Below, in pieces: positions 20,558-30,221 of a stretch of 64,000 nt of DNA. Every line of letters begins with the position of its first letter. The stretch's first letter is position 1. The notes below the pieces were generated by a model. It saw nothing but the letters and a program-made list of their open reading frames with translations, did no database searches and was not told where the DNA came from. The DNA lies in assembly GCA_964019335.1 (NCBI GenBank), contig OZ025694.1, forward strand, positions 248,001-312,000, written 5' to 3'. The translations under genes and the position numbers were made by a program. This stretch comes from Diplonema japonicum (taxonomy: Eukaryota; Euglenozoa; Diplonemea; Diplonemida; Diplonemidae).

Positions 20558-21503
20558 TAGGGCTATGCTGGCAGGAAACGTGGAAACGTTTCCGTTTCCG
20601 TTTCCATGTTTTCAAAATTCTCATGGAAACGCGTTTCCATGGTTATGGAAACGGCTATGTATATTTCGGTAAACACTGTTTAGAAGGTCCTTATATATTT
20701 GGGGTTTTTGAAGATACTTACTTTTGGGGTTTTACAAGGAAAGCGCACGTCGGTCTCTACAAAAACGAAAGTAAACATGGTCCAGAGAAAGCACCCCGGA
20801 GGCGCTTTGGGGATGGGGTGGAGGTTCAGGCGGAGGATGGGAAGAAGACAGTAAAATGTCGCTTCTGTGATATGTGATATGGTACAGCAGACTCCGCGCC
20901 CACATGTTCCAAACAAAAGGCCAAGGAGTAGCGACGTGTGTCCCCAAAGGGATAGTGTAGAGCCCCACAAGAGGCTGTTGGAGAAAGCGACAGCGGAGGC
21001 GAAGGCTGAGGCAGAGGGAACGAAGAAGCGTAAAGTGGAGAACAGGCCAACGGGATTTCTTTCTCGAAACTGGGACCCCATTTTTGAGGGTCGAACATCG
21101 GTATGATGTTTATCTGTTTCGTGTCCACAGAACATTCAAGGCACTGTTTGAGAAGGTGAAGCGCCTTCCGCTCGGGGCCACGTACGAGCTACCGGACAGG
21201 AAAGCTCTGAGCGGAAGGCTGGTTGACGACGCTGTTCAAAAAATGGATGCCACAATCGCATCCTTCATCGAAACCCAGAAGATTTCCCCAGGGCGCCACC
21301 AACACTGGCCCCCTTTGTCTCGTATATTTCTTCCGAGTGATTTGCCCCCAAAAAAATAAGTCTCTAAAACCCCCAAAATAAGGAAACGTTTCTGCCCCAA
21401 GGAAACGGCCCCAAAATAGGGAAACGTTGCCGTTTCCGTTTCCGTTTCCGTTTCCCTTTTTTTCAAAAAATGCATGGAAACGCGTTTCCATGCCAGCATA
21501 GCC
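20558..21503 (+). mobile_element. hAT-like DNA transposon, probably non-autonomous
   Basis: Inverted ends TAGGGCTATGCTGGCA and TGCCAGCATAGCC are followed by GGAAACG/CGTTTCC arrays and a shared GGAAACGCGTTTCC palindrome. Eight or more C flank both ends, compatible with an 8-base duplication but not decisive, because C-runs are common here. The inside carries transposase remnants on the + strand. Confidence 0.7.
20790..21359 (+). pseudogene. hAT-like transposase fragment (BED-like finger, DUF659-like start)
   Basis: A first piece ends with KKTVKCRFCDM, resembling the CxxC half of a BED finger; it stops where GATATG is duplicated at 20868-20879. The next frame continues with VQQTPRPHVPNK and a basic stretch. 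A further frame from about 21120 reads FKALFEKVKRLPLGATYELP then DRKALSGRLVDDAVQKM, similar in pattern to the region before the catalytic core in hAT/DUF659 transposases. The catalytic core is missing. Assignment rests on pattern only and is moderate. Confidence 0.45.
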
Positions 21504-21642
21504 GCCCCCCCCACCACCAATTAAAAGAAACCCTTGGTCCCTTTGTTCATATTTGCAGCTTTTTGACAGTGCTATTGCATTTTCAATCTTGACTTCTTCT
21601 CGCTGCTGTGTCACACGACCACTAGGTTGGTAAAATATTTTC

Positions 21643-21673
<31 letters not shown>

Positions 21674-22062
21674 CTAAGAGTCTTTTTGACTTATCACACA
21701 AAAAGGAAGAATACCCCTCTATGTATGCTATAAAAAAAAAAAAAAAAAAAAAGATATTTTTAGGTCCAACAGGGAACTGGTCGAGATGTAAAGATCAGGA
21801 CTTTTTGTTGCCCTTCAAGATTTGGGGGGAGGGGGAGAAAGAAATACTCCAGCTGTGCTATGTTTTTTAGTGGAAAAAGCACTCCGGTTGTATTTTCTTT
21901 TTTTCGCCCCTTTTTATTTCACAATGACTTATTTGTATGAACAAAGGTCGTTTTAGCAACGCGCTTACGGGTTATAAAACTTGACCAATTTCTGCGATTA
22001 TCTTGTTTATCCCTGATGAAAAGTACGGGGGAGGGGGGGAAGATATGTGAGATGCTGTGATA

Positions 22063-22099
<37 letters not shown>

Positions 22100-22260
22100 C
22101 CTTCACACTTTTCCCTAAATATATAGCTATTTTTTTTTCAAAAAAAAGTTCCCCCCCCCCTCCCCTGACCACCTTTTTTGTAGAACTAGGTTTTTTTTTT
22201 TTTCTTTTTTTCTTTTTTTTTTTTTTCTTTCTTTGGCTTTTGGTTGTAAAATACAAAAAA

Positions 22261-22291
<31 letters not shown>

Positions 22292-22411
22292 GAGTGAGCG
22301 AAAAAAAAAAAAAAAAAAAAAAAAGGTGATTTTTTTTTTACTACTTAGAGCAACGAGGACCTACGTGCTTGTATTTACATAAAACCCCTTTCTCCCACCT
22401 TATTACCCAAA
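21504..22411. other. Homopolymer-rich intergenic DNA
   Basis: No gene is supported. T-runs at 21640-21675, 22070-22100 and 22190-22225 and A-runs at 21733-21752 and 22254-22324 alternate with short unique sequence. The stretch ends at the left boundary of the next repeat. Confidence 0.5.
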
Positions 22412-22869
22412 AATAACTATTTATTGCCAACAAATAATGAGTCATTATTTAACTCGAGTTCCCGAATTTTTTGCACGAGGGCCCGCAGGGCCCGAGTGCA
22501 AAAAAACGGGTAACGAGAGTTAAATAATGGCTCATTTGGCGGCAAGTAAGTCGTTTTATTTCACTCTTCGTCATTTGAGTCACTCACTCTTCACTGCTTT
22601 CACTGCTGTTTTTTTTCACGCAGGTCAGCCTTTTTGGGGAGTTTCCTAAGGTAATATGGGGTTGCTATTTCGCCGTGGCATTTAAAGGGGAAGTAAGGCA
22701 CTTATTCCCACTTTTAAGGGCTGGAATGGCCTCAGATGGCCAAAATAGTCAAAATACGCCCACCCCAAAAAGATTTTTCAAGGGGTTGGGTGCATTTTTT
22801 TCCACGGCGAGACTCATTTTTCCACTCTGAAGGGCCATTATTTAACTGCAAAATCTCATTATTTAACTA

Positions 22870-24510
22870 CTGTAAAACGAATAATGTCGGACGGAAAAAT
22901 TCTCGGACAGAAAAACTCCCGGACGGAAAAACTCCCGGACACCAAAAAAACCCGGACATTTTTCCGTCCGGGAGTTTTTCTGGGAAGAAGTTTTTTTACT
23001 TAAGGGGGGTAGCAGCTCCCACCACGTTTGCCTGGAAGGGCTTTATTCCTTGTGCAGAGCCAAAATGTCACCCTGCGTGGCAGTTTGAATTTTTCTTCCC
23101 CTTTCAATGCACCAACAAACAGCACCCACGGGATCTTTAACTTCTCATAAACCCGTACTTCTTTCGTCAGATTGACCAGTTCGACTACCCAAGGCACGTT
23201 GAGCAGCTGGCTTGTGAGGGGCCCAACTTTGGTGCTGACACCCCCGGCCAGCTCACCCCCGAGAGGTGGAGGAGATAAACTCCTTACACCGGGCCACCCC
23301 CGAAAGCAGCTTGGCGGCCTCTGCCTCGGTCAGAAGACGGCAGCAACAGGTTCAACAGAGCCCCCGGTTTCTTCCAGACGGAAATACTGGACGTTGCTAT
23401 TCCACCCTACCACACCCTGGCCGCCGCGACGCCGTGATAGCAGCGTATCGCCCAATACGGGATTTAGCATCCTTCGGGGGCTGAAAGATTTTTGCTTGAG
23501 TCGATAGGTAAACGGGCTTGGTGAGCCTATCCCAGCACAACAAATATGCACCTATGCAGAAGGGCTGCTGTGCGCCAATCCAGCCCGAAAGACAGACCTG
23601 GTAGACTTTGGTGGGGCACTGCCCTTTTCCACTGGCTAGGCTGACAAAACTTTGCAGCAAGAAAGACAAAAGCCGCAAGCCACCTCCGGAAAGCCCGGAA
23701 ACGAGAAGGACAACGAAGAAGGCACGCTGTTTCACCATGGAATTCAGGTCCATAATCGACACCCATAAAGTAAGGCCGGAATTGGTCTGGAATACGGGGT
23801 TAAAAACCAAAACAAAAAGGGGGGCTAAGGTCGTAAAAGTCCGTGGCTTTGGACAAAACGGGCTATAACCGAACAGCTGGCTGTTTCCTTGGCTGGATGG
23901 TTAAATACAAAGGCAAAGCGGAAACGCAACCGGCAGGGATTATCCGGTGATGCCCCGGTCAAGCACCCGCCCACCGAATGGAGCCTAACGGCATCGCCCA
24001 ATCATTGGGCTAATTATGATACTCGGTATCTGGGTTACGGAGCTGTTTCTTCCTTTTTGCTGGTTTTGCCGAACGGGCCGATTCTGCTGCTTGTCGGCGA
24101 CCACAACTCTCACACGACCTATGCCTATGGGTTCGTAGAGTGGTTCGCAGGCGCAAACGTGCACATTGCTTTTGTCCCCCTGGGCTCACCTACATGGTTC
24201 AACCGATGGATATTGGGTTGAACGCAGCTGTAAAGCATCTATTAAGAAAGGTAGTAGGCCACACGAAGGCTCGACAAGCTGATTGCCTCAGGGCAGCAAG
24301 GGAGGACAAAGATGCAGAAAGGGAACCCTGGGGGTTTCTTCGCGCGGTTGCCGTTTGCAGCCCAGGCCAGTATGCAGGTGGTAGTGGACCAGGCCCCCTG
24401 ACGGCCTTACCTAAAAAAAATTCCCGGACGGAAAAACTCCCGGACGGAAAAATTCCCGGACGCCAAAAAAACTCGGACATTTTTCCGTCCGGGAGTTTTT
24501 CGTTTTACAG
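22870..24510 (+). mobile_element. Pogo-like (Tc1/mariner superfamily) transposon, TA duplication
   Basis: The 1641-base insert starts CTGTAAAACGAA and ends with the inverted form TTCGTTTTACAG. TA is present on both sides (22868-22869 and 24511-24512), whereas the matching site at 60309-60310 has one TA and no insert. Subterminal CGGACGGAAAAA repeats at 22889-22980 and 24420-24500 can each fold back on ACATTTTTCCGTCCGGGAG. The interior carries broken transposase frames. Confidence 0.9.
23608..24330 (+). pseudogene. Decayed pogo/Tigger-type DDE transposase
   Basis: The reading around 23738-23800 (IIDTHKVRPELVWN) resembles the segment before the first catalytic Asp in pogo-type transposases. 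At about 24085-24175 the frame reads LLLVGDHNSHTTYAYGF and then VHIAFVP, the second catalytic region (D-x-x-S-H). After a frameshift in the C-run near 24177 the next frame gives LTYMVQPMDIGLNAAVKHLL, the typical QPxDxG block with the third acidic residue. Stops and shifts make it inactive. Sequence at 23170-23600 is partly open but unassigned. Confidence 0.7.
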
Positions 24511-24640
24511 TAGTTAAATAATGGCGATTTCGCGTTAAATAATGGCCGTTTCGCGTTAAATAATGGCCATTTCGCGTTAAATAATGAGGCCCCTAGTGAG
24601 TGAAGAAAATGACGAAGAGTGAAATAAAAAGAAAAAAAAA

Positions 24641-24931
24641 AAAAAAACCTACTTAACGAGAAGTGGCGTGCACCTGTTCTGTTAAGGTCCATAGTCTATT
24701 CGGGTATTGTTGGTTTGTTGATGCTCGCGGGCGGCCGTCTCAAGTGTTGCCTTGTGGAGTCATTCACGTAAAAAGGCGGGGGAAAGGGGTTTTCTTTTTA
24801 AAAAAAAAAAAAACAAAAAAAATAAATAAATAAATAAACAACAAAAAACAAGTCAAATGCTATAGGGCTGAAGCCGACGTGCTCAGATGGTTGAATCTCT
24901 ATTTCTAAACAAAAAAAAAAAAAACTTTTTA

Positions 24932-24969
<38 letters not shown>

Positions 24970-25933
24970 GAGGAAAACAGAATATGGACTTTTTTTTTTT
25001 TTAAATTTTGCTATTTGATAGATCCTACTTGTGGGGTAAATGTTGTCATTGTGCAAAGAAATCTTTTTTTAAAAAGATGAGAAGTTCGTGCCCGGGCTTT
25101 TCTGTTCTTCCGAATTAATTTCACTCTTTTTGAATCCCCCCCCTTTATGGTGGGTCATTGCCCCTTGCCCCATCATACAGATTTCTTTTTTTTTTGTAGA
25201 ATCTCATGTACATTTGCTGCGACACTCATATAAACCCAAAAGAAAAGGGGAGAAAAAAAAAGGAGGAAAGAAATAGAACAGGGAAAAAAAAAGAAAAAAA
25301 AAAAAAAAAAAAAAAGAAATGAAGAAAAAAAAAAGAGAAAAAAAACCTCCTTTAAGTTAGGTTAGTTATTTTTTTCGGCCGGTGAGCGCAAAAACGCATA
25401 CCTTAAAAGAATAGTTTTTTTTTTTTTTATATTCTTATTTTATCTTTTTTCTTTTTTTGAGGGCCGTTGCTAACCACTTCGTTCCCATCATAGTGAATTT
25501 TTTTTTTTTTTTTTGCGATTTCTTTTTTTTACTCTCTTGCTCTGTTTCAGGAAATACACTATGTTTTTTTTTTTTTATTTACAAAAAAGAAGAAAAAAAA
25601 AAAAATTGAAAAGGGGGAGTATTAATCTTTTGTGAATATTGATGGGCTATCTCATTTCGTATGAGCTCTAAGTGAATGTGAAATTTAAAAGAAAAAAAAA
25701 GAAAAAAAAAAAGAATAAAAGAAAATCATCTATTTGCGGGACCGAAAGCAGTTCCTCAACTGTTCCACTTTGGACAGTTTTGGACTATTTTTCGTGTCAA
25801 ACAAACAGACGTTGGACTAGTGACTTTTTTATTATTATTATTATTATTTTATGTTTCATGTTTTCTCCACTGGGGTACCTAGCACAAGTTTTTTTTTTTT
25901 TTTTTTAAACTTAATCTTGTTGCGAGCGTGTGT

Positions 25934-25974
<41 letters not shown>

Positions 25975-26247
25975 ACATTTTTCAGATACCGTTTCACATT
26001 TTATTTTAGTACCTTCTTACACCCCTTTCTCCCACGGTGGCGCCTACACGATACCGATTCAAGATTCAAACTTTCCCTTTATGCTTCCCTTTAGCATTGC
26101 CTGCCAGTCCAGTGTCCCGGCACTGTGGACAACAGAAAGCAAGAAACAAAAAGAAAAACTGATTGGTCTTTTCTTTTCTTTTCTTTTCTTTCTTTCTTTC
26201 TTTCTCCCCCCCCCCCCCTTTTTTTACCTCCCCCATTTCCCGCTCTC

Positions 26248-26286
<39 letters not shown>

Positions 26287-26519
26287 ACTTTCACGAATAA
26301 GCGATTTCAACGATTGTGTCCTCACGCTTTTCTTTTCTTTTTTTTTTTTTTCCCATGCACAACAACACCCCAGGAAAAGATCACCGTTGCTTTTTTGGAC
26401 CATAACCTTTCTTTAACAAAGCTTTTTTTTTTTTTTTTTTTTTAAACCGAACTCTGTGGGCACAGCCCATTCGAGCCGGGGAGTCTATACCTTTTTTTTT
26501 TTGTTTTGTTTTGTTTGCA
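24641..26519. other. Homopolymer and microsatellite DNA
   Basis: No gene is supported. Long A- and T-runs, an ATT microsatellite near 25830-25850 and a TTTC/TTTTC stretch near 26170-26205. A SINE-like or retroelement fragment begins after 26519. Confidence 0.5.
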
Positions 26520-26680
26520 GAACGAGTCTTTGACTTGTCTACACAAGTGGAACGTTGGCAACGTGTCAACGGGCTATAAATTCCCCTCAGGTTTCTACCC
26601 GGCACCACACGAACAACGCCCAGTTCCTCTTTTTTTTTTTTTTTTTTTTTTTGATTTTTATGGCCTAGTAGTAAATTGTG

Positions 26681-26718
<38 letters not shown>

Positions 26719-26795
26719 TCCCCTCCCCAGGGTGAAGGCCAGACGCCAAGGAGCAGACGAATACGTTCAAAAGGCGTGACTTCCTTTAACTCATA
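26520..26795 (+). mobile_element. Two retroelement tail fragments
   Basis: The first part, 26520-26632, begins GAACGAGTCTTTGACTTGTC and ends CCAGTTCCTC before a T-run; a related block is at 42024-42112 and a weaker one ends at 59050. The second part, 26728-26795, ends GACTTCCTTTAACTCATATT, the tail shared by the retrotransposon and SINE-like copies. Confidence 0.55.
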
Positions 26796-26987
26796 TTTTT
26801 TCATCCCTCCCTCCCATAAAATTTTTTTTTTTTCCTACTTTCTTTTTATTCTTTTTTTTTTTGTATTTAACAAGTAGTGCATCAGTTTTTGCTTTTTTTT
26901 TTTGCGAGAGCAAGAGTAGTGGTGTATGCAGTACCCCCCCTAACACTCGACGCTTCGCAACCTTTTTTGGGAAATCTTCACAATTTG

Positions 26988-27026
26988 GCCTTTTTTTTTT
27001 TTAAAGAAAAATAAAAAGAAATAAAA
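26988..27026 (+). promoter_or_regulatory. Poly-T plus AG acceptor-like site before the 27027 gene
   Basis: A T-run (26991-27002) is followed by AAAG at 27003-27006 and a 20-base A-rich leader to the ATG. This is the tightest example of the tract-AG-leader pattern seen before most genes here. Confidence 0.35.
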
Positions 27027-29429
27027 ATGCCAGAATACTCGGATATTGGGAAGGACGTCCCGGACAACGGCAGCGAAGACAGCGTAGTAGTCATCCTGCC
27101 TGTGGAGGCGTACAGGAAGAGAAGGCGGTACAACGCGTTCCTTACACTCGTAGCAACGTTAGCAGCGGTATCAATCGTATCAGGAATCATAGCAGGGCTG
27201 GAAGACGGGGACGATGACGACGACAATGAAGACCGCCCAGGGGAACCGGCAGCACTCCTCTCCAGAACAGAGGAGATATATAACCAAGCTGCAACAACAA
27301 CAATCGACATCGACGAGTACATCGAGGGGTTTTTCAAACAAGACGATAATCACACCCTCTTCGACCCCGTGTCCACTCAAACCTACAAAAACAACGTTAG
27401 GGGAAATCTATACACAAAACTGTCAACGGACAACCCCGAGAAATGCCACATTACCATTGCAACACTCAAGCGCTCCCTTCAGTCCGTCGCAGTAGCGCTT
27501 CGTCTAGCAGAGGCCGTCCGTCAGGATTATGTCGCACATCGTTATAAGATTAGGTGCACGTTGTCCTTTTTGTTTCTTTCGGGTTCCTCCACGGAGGGTG
27601 CAACGTGGTTCGCGAACAGTTGGGCGCTTAAAGAAATTCCGTTGTGGGGGCCCGCGCATTCTTTGTCGTCGGTTACGACATTTTTGTCGATTGACAACGT
27701 GCTGTGCAGTGGAGTTGAGATCCACTCCTACTTCCCTTCGACTCGCGAACAACTCCGAGAAATAATAGACCTAGCTCGTGAATACCAGCTGGTTACCGGT
27801 TCCACACTCCCTGATGCAATGTTCGGAAAGGTATCAAACCCATCAGCACCTCCACACGGGCTGCACCTTCCTTTCCTGTCAACATCATGCCCGGCACAAG
27901 GATCATGTGTACCCGTTCTTTACATATCGCCGCAGGAAGGGAAAACATGTGATGCAGTGGTCGACCCGAGGGTTACCGCAATGTGGGATTCCATTCTCGT
28001 GAAATGGTTGGTTGAAAAGACGTTTCAAACTCGTTCGGAGAACAGCGAGGATGAGAATGGCAGCCCGGCCCCGACTAACGATGAAACCCTCGAGACAATG
28101 TCGAAAACCGGGGTGAAAGAATATTTGACAACACTCTTAGGTCCTCCCACGGTGTCTTCTGAGACAACAATGAGATATGATGTTGGAGGCGATGGGGATC
28201 CCTACCTGTTCATCGCGAGATGTGGGGAGGGTGTCTTTTCCGTACCCGGTGCAGCGCTTCTTGCGGAGATGGTGCTCGAGCGCAGGAGGGAAAGGTACCT
28301 CCCTGCGAGAAACATTTTCATGTTCACGTTCGGCCCCTTAAAACCGCTCGGGTTTCCCAAGTACTCGCTCGTCGTGTTCCTTCGGAACGTGGCGTCAAAA
28401 CACGCGATCCTCCCTTACCACAAGGGGTCGGACGTAACGGAGTGGGGGTATCTAACAGATGCTGGTTTGAATTCGTCTAGTCTTCACGCGGATATCAAGC
28501 AGATCCATGAGGAGACTAACGTGCTTCCTGTAGGTACCTCTGTGGTGGAACTGGTATCGTATCCCTTGCCCTCTGCAAAACACTATTCAATGGATTTTTC
28601 AGAAGCGGTTGACGAGCGGAGATACGCCAACGTCCGAAGCTCGGTTTTGAAGTGGTTGGAGCTGCACCACAGCGACGTCGATATGGACACCATTGTACAG
28701 GTTCGCGGGGCACCGTGTTCCGCGAAGGGTTTTTTCTCCGTGAGGACGCTGGAAAACTGTGAAAAAACCGCGCGTTTCAAAAAGGCAGGATTCACGGTGG
28801 CAGAACACAGCAACAGGGCTCCAAAAGGATGCTCCATACACCTGTCTACAGGGCATGTTCTGTTCGTGAAGCGCTCTACCCTGACGGCCTCTTCAACGAC
28901 AGAATACCAGCTTTTGTGCAGCAGAATCGGGAAGATATATGATAGCAGTGCGAACGCCACCTTGCAGACGGGCGCGGAAAGAATAGTGGTGGTGGGGAAC
29001 GACCTTGGCCACTTGCCCATACTTGCTTCCATTCAAACTGCTGTGAATGCTTACCTGGGATCCTCTGGGAAGGCCGTGTCGTGTGTGTTTAAAAGAAATG
29101 AGCAACAACAAGTGTTTTCTTCTTCGATTGTTATTTCGTTGGGCGACCTTGACAACGAGCCTGCCCTTATAGATCTCGTCGATCCGACAATTTCCACTTC
29201 TCTTGTGTATCACGAGCTGCAGGGCATTGAAGAGCGTTCTGGTGATTTTCCTTACCGCATGTTTACTGGTAAGGTTGCCGTGCCTTCTTTGTTAAATGGT
29301 TCTTCTGACACATTGCATTTGGCAACACGGAGAAGGGACGAAAAGGCCTCTGGATCCGACACCTCCACCGCCAGCCAGCTGACAGAAATTTTATGGAGGT
29401 ACATCCTCTCTCAAATTTGGGAGGGTTGA
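27027..29429 (+). CDS. Membrane-anchored triple glutaminyl-cyclase-like pseudoenzyme
   Basis: The 800-residue protein begins MPEY, like its neighbour at 30222, with a cytoplasmic head, one hydrophobic span at about 36-57 and a large C-terminal part expected outside or in the lumen. Segments line up with three glutaminyl-peptide cyclotransferase (M28-type) domains: KCHITIATL and TLSFLFLSGSSTEGATWFAN match the neighbour's CHLVIATHYDS and VLFLDGSQGF regions, and VVELVSYPLPSAKHY matches its LHLIANPFPRGVWH. The zinc-binding Asp, Glu-Glu and His positions are replaced in the domains I could align. It is probably catalytically dead, perhaps a binding or regulatory partner of the next gene product. 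Homology is inferred from aligned positions, not from a search. Confidence 0.65.
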   Translation: MPEYSDIGKDVPDNGSEDSVVVILPVEAYRKRRRYNAFLTLVATLAAVSIVSGIIAGLEDGDDDDDNEDRPGEPAALLSRTEEIYNQAATTTIDIDEYIEGFFKQDDNHTLFDPVSTQTYKNNVRGNLYTKLSTDNPEKCHITIATLKRSLQSVAVALRLAEAVRQDYVAHRYKIRCTLSFLFLSGSSTEGATWFANSWALKEIPLWGPAHSLSSVTTFLSIDNVLCSGVEIHSYFPSTREQLREIIDLAREYQLVTGSTLPDAMFGKVSNPSAPPHGLHLPFLSTSCPAQGSCVPVLYISPQEGKTCDAVVDPRVTAMWDSILVKWLVEKTFQTRSENSEDENGSPAPTNDETLETMSKTGVKEYLTTLLGPPTVSSETTMRYDVGGDGDPYLFIARCGEGVFSVPGAALLAEMVLERRRERYLPARNIFMFTFGPLKPLGFPKYSLVVFLRNVASKHAILPYHKGSDVTEWGYLTDAGLNSSSLHADIKQIHEETNVLPVGTSVVELVSYPLPSAKHYSMDFSEAVDERRYANVRSSVLKWLELHHSDVDMDTIVQVRGAPCSAKGFFSVRTLENCEKTARFKKAGFTVAEHSNRAPKGCSIHLSTGHVLFVKRSTLTASSTTEYQLLCSRIGKIYDSSANATLQTGAERIVVVGNDLGHLPILASIQTAVNAYLGSSGKAVSCVFKRNEQQQVFSSSIVISLGDLDNEPALIDLVDPTISTSLVYHELQGIEERSGDFPYRMFTGKVAVPSLLNGSSDTLHLATRRRDEKASGSDTSTASQLTEILWRYILSQIWEG

Positions 29430-29514
29430 TAAGATTTCTTTTTCCCTTTTTTTTTTTTTTTTTCGAATGACGTAGGCAGAAAATGCGCAGTCAAGGGGAC
29501 CACTATATGTCTAT
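29430..29514. other. Short spacer
   Basis: A T-run and unique sequence lead to the TTAA that begins the next element. Confidence 0.4.
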
Positions 29515-29518
29515 TTAA

Positions 29519-29832
29519 CCCTTATGCTACCGGGGGGGGGGGGGGGGGGGGGGGAATTGATTTTTGAATTTTTCCGAAGTTACCTGTCAGTTAGTTTTGG
29601 TAAGATCTGTTTGCAACGAAAGAGACTTTCTGTTGGGAAAAAAAAAGGGGGAGGGAAATGGAAAAATACCAATCTTTTTTGGTGAGTCGATCCCCCACTA
29701 ACCATCAGAGGTGAAGTACTGAGGTTTCAGATGGATACGGGGAGCGCATTTTTTTTCAAAATCTTTTCCATTCTTTTTCCTGAAAATCGACCCCAGGCTT
29801 TGGTCTAGATGGACCAGATGGTAGCATAAGGG
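29519..29832. mobile_element. piggyBac-type MITE with TTAA duplications
   Basis: CCCTTATGCTACC (29519-29531) and GGTAGCATAAGGG (29820-29832) are perfect 13-base inverted repeats. TTAA directly flanks both ends (29515-29518 and 29833-29836), the hallmark target duplication of piggyBac transposition. A 23-base G-run follows the left repeat. The 314-base element has no coding capacity. Confidence 0.9.
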
Positions 29833-29836
29833 TTAA

Positions 29837-30221
29837 GAGGTGCGTATAGTTATCTTCTTTTACCCCTTATTCTTTTTTTCTAAGGTTTCTTTAGGTTTTT
29901 TTTTTTTTTTTTTTTTTTGCGCCATATGTTACAAAAATGACAAGTTTTTACCATATTATTTCTACACAGTGAGCACCCCCCCCCCCCCCCCCCCCCCCAT
30001 GCAGGGGAGGAAAAAATGCTTTACAGCCTTTTTTTTTTTTTACCCCCTTTTTTTTTCTTTTTTTAAATTTGTGGGGGGGGGAGGGATAATAGGGAAAAAT
30101 TTATTTTTCTACATCTGCTTCTATATTTTTATTTTCCCTCGCGCGTTCTTTTAAAAGATTCAAGGAAACAAGGTGGGAGTAGAGGGTGGAAAGGGGTTGG
30201 GGGGGGGGGCAAAAAAAGAAT
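29837..30221. other. Spacer with T-, C- and G-runs
   Basis: No gene. Includes a C-run (29978-29998) and ATGCTTTACAGC at 30016-30027, also seen at 11943-11954. CAAG near 30162-30165 and the G-rich leader precede the ATG at 30222. Confidence 0.4.

Larger units (their letters stand above)
22412..24640 (+). mobile_element. Host repeat element (copy 1) containing a nested pogo-like transposon
   Basis: Flanks 22412-22869 and 24511-24640 together match, in inverted orientation, the uninterrupted copy at 60181-60770. Features include a hairpin at about 22467-22507 (GCACGAGGGCCC / GGGCCCGAGTGC), many TTATTTAAC and GTTAAATAA motifs, and an inverted pair TTTCACTCTTCGTCATTT (from about 22560) and GACGAAGAGTGAAATAA (about 24612-24630). 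Both copies end in an A-run at this right edge, so a retroposed origin is possible. Confidence 0.8.

Noticed and set aside
20558-21503. Firm call of an 8-base target duplication for the hAT-like element
   Set aside because: The flanks are C-runs, which are common in this genome, so the match is not informative.
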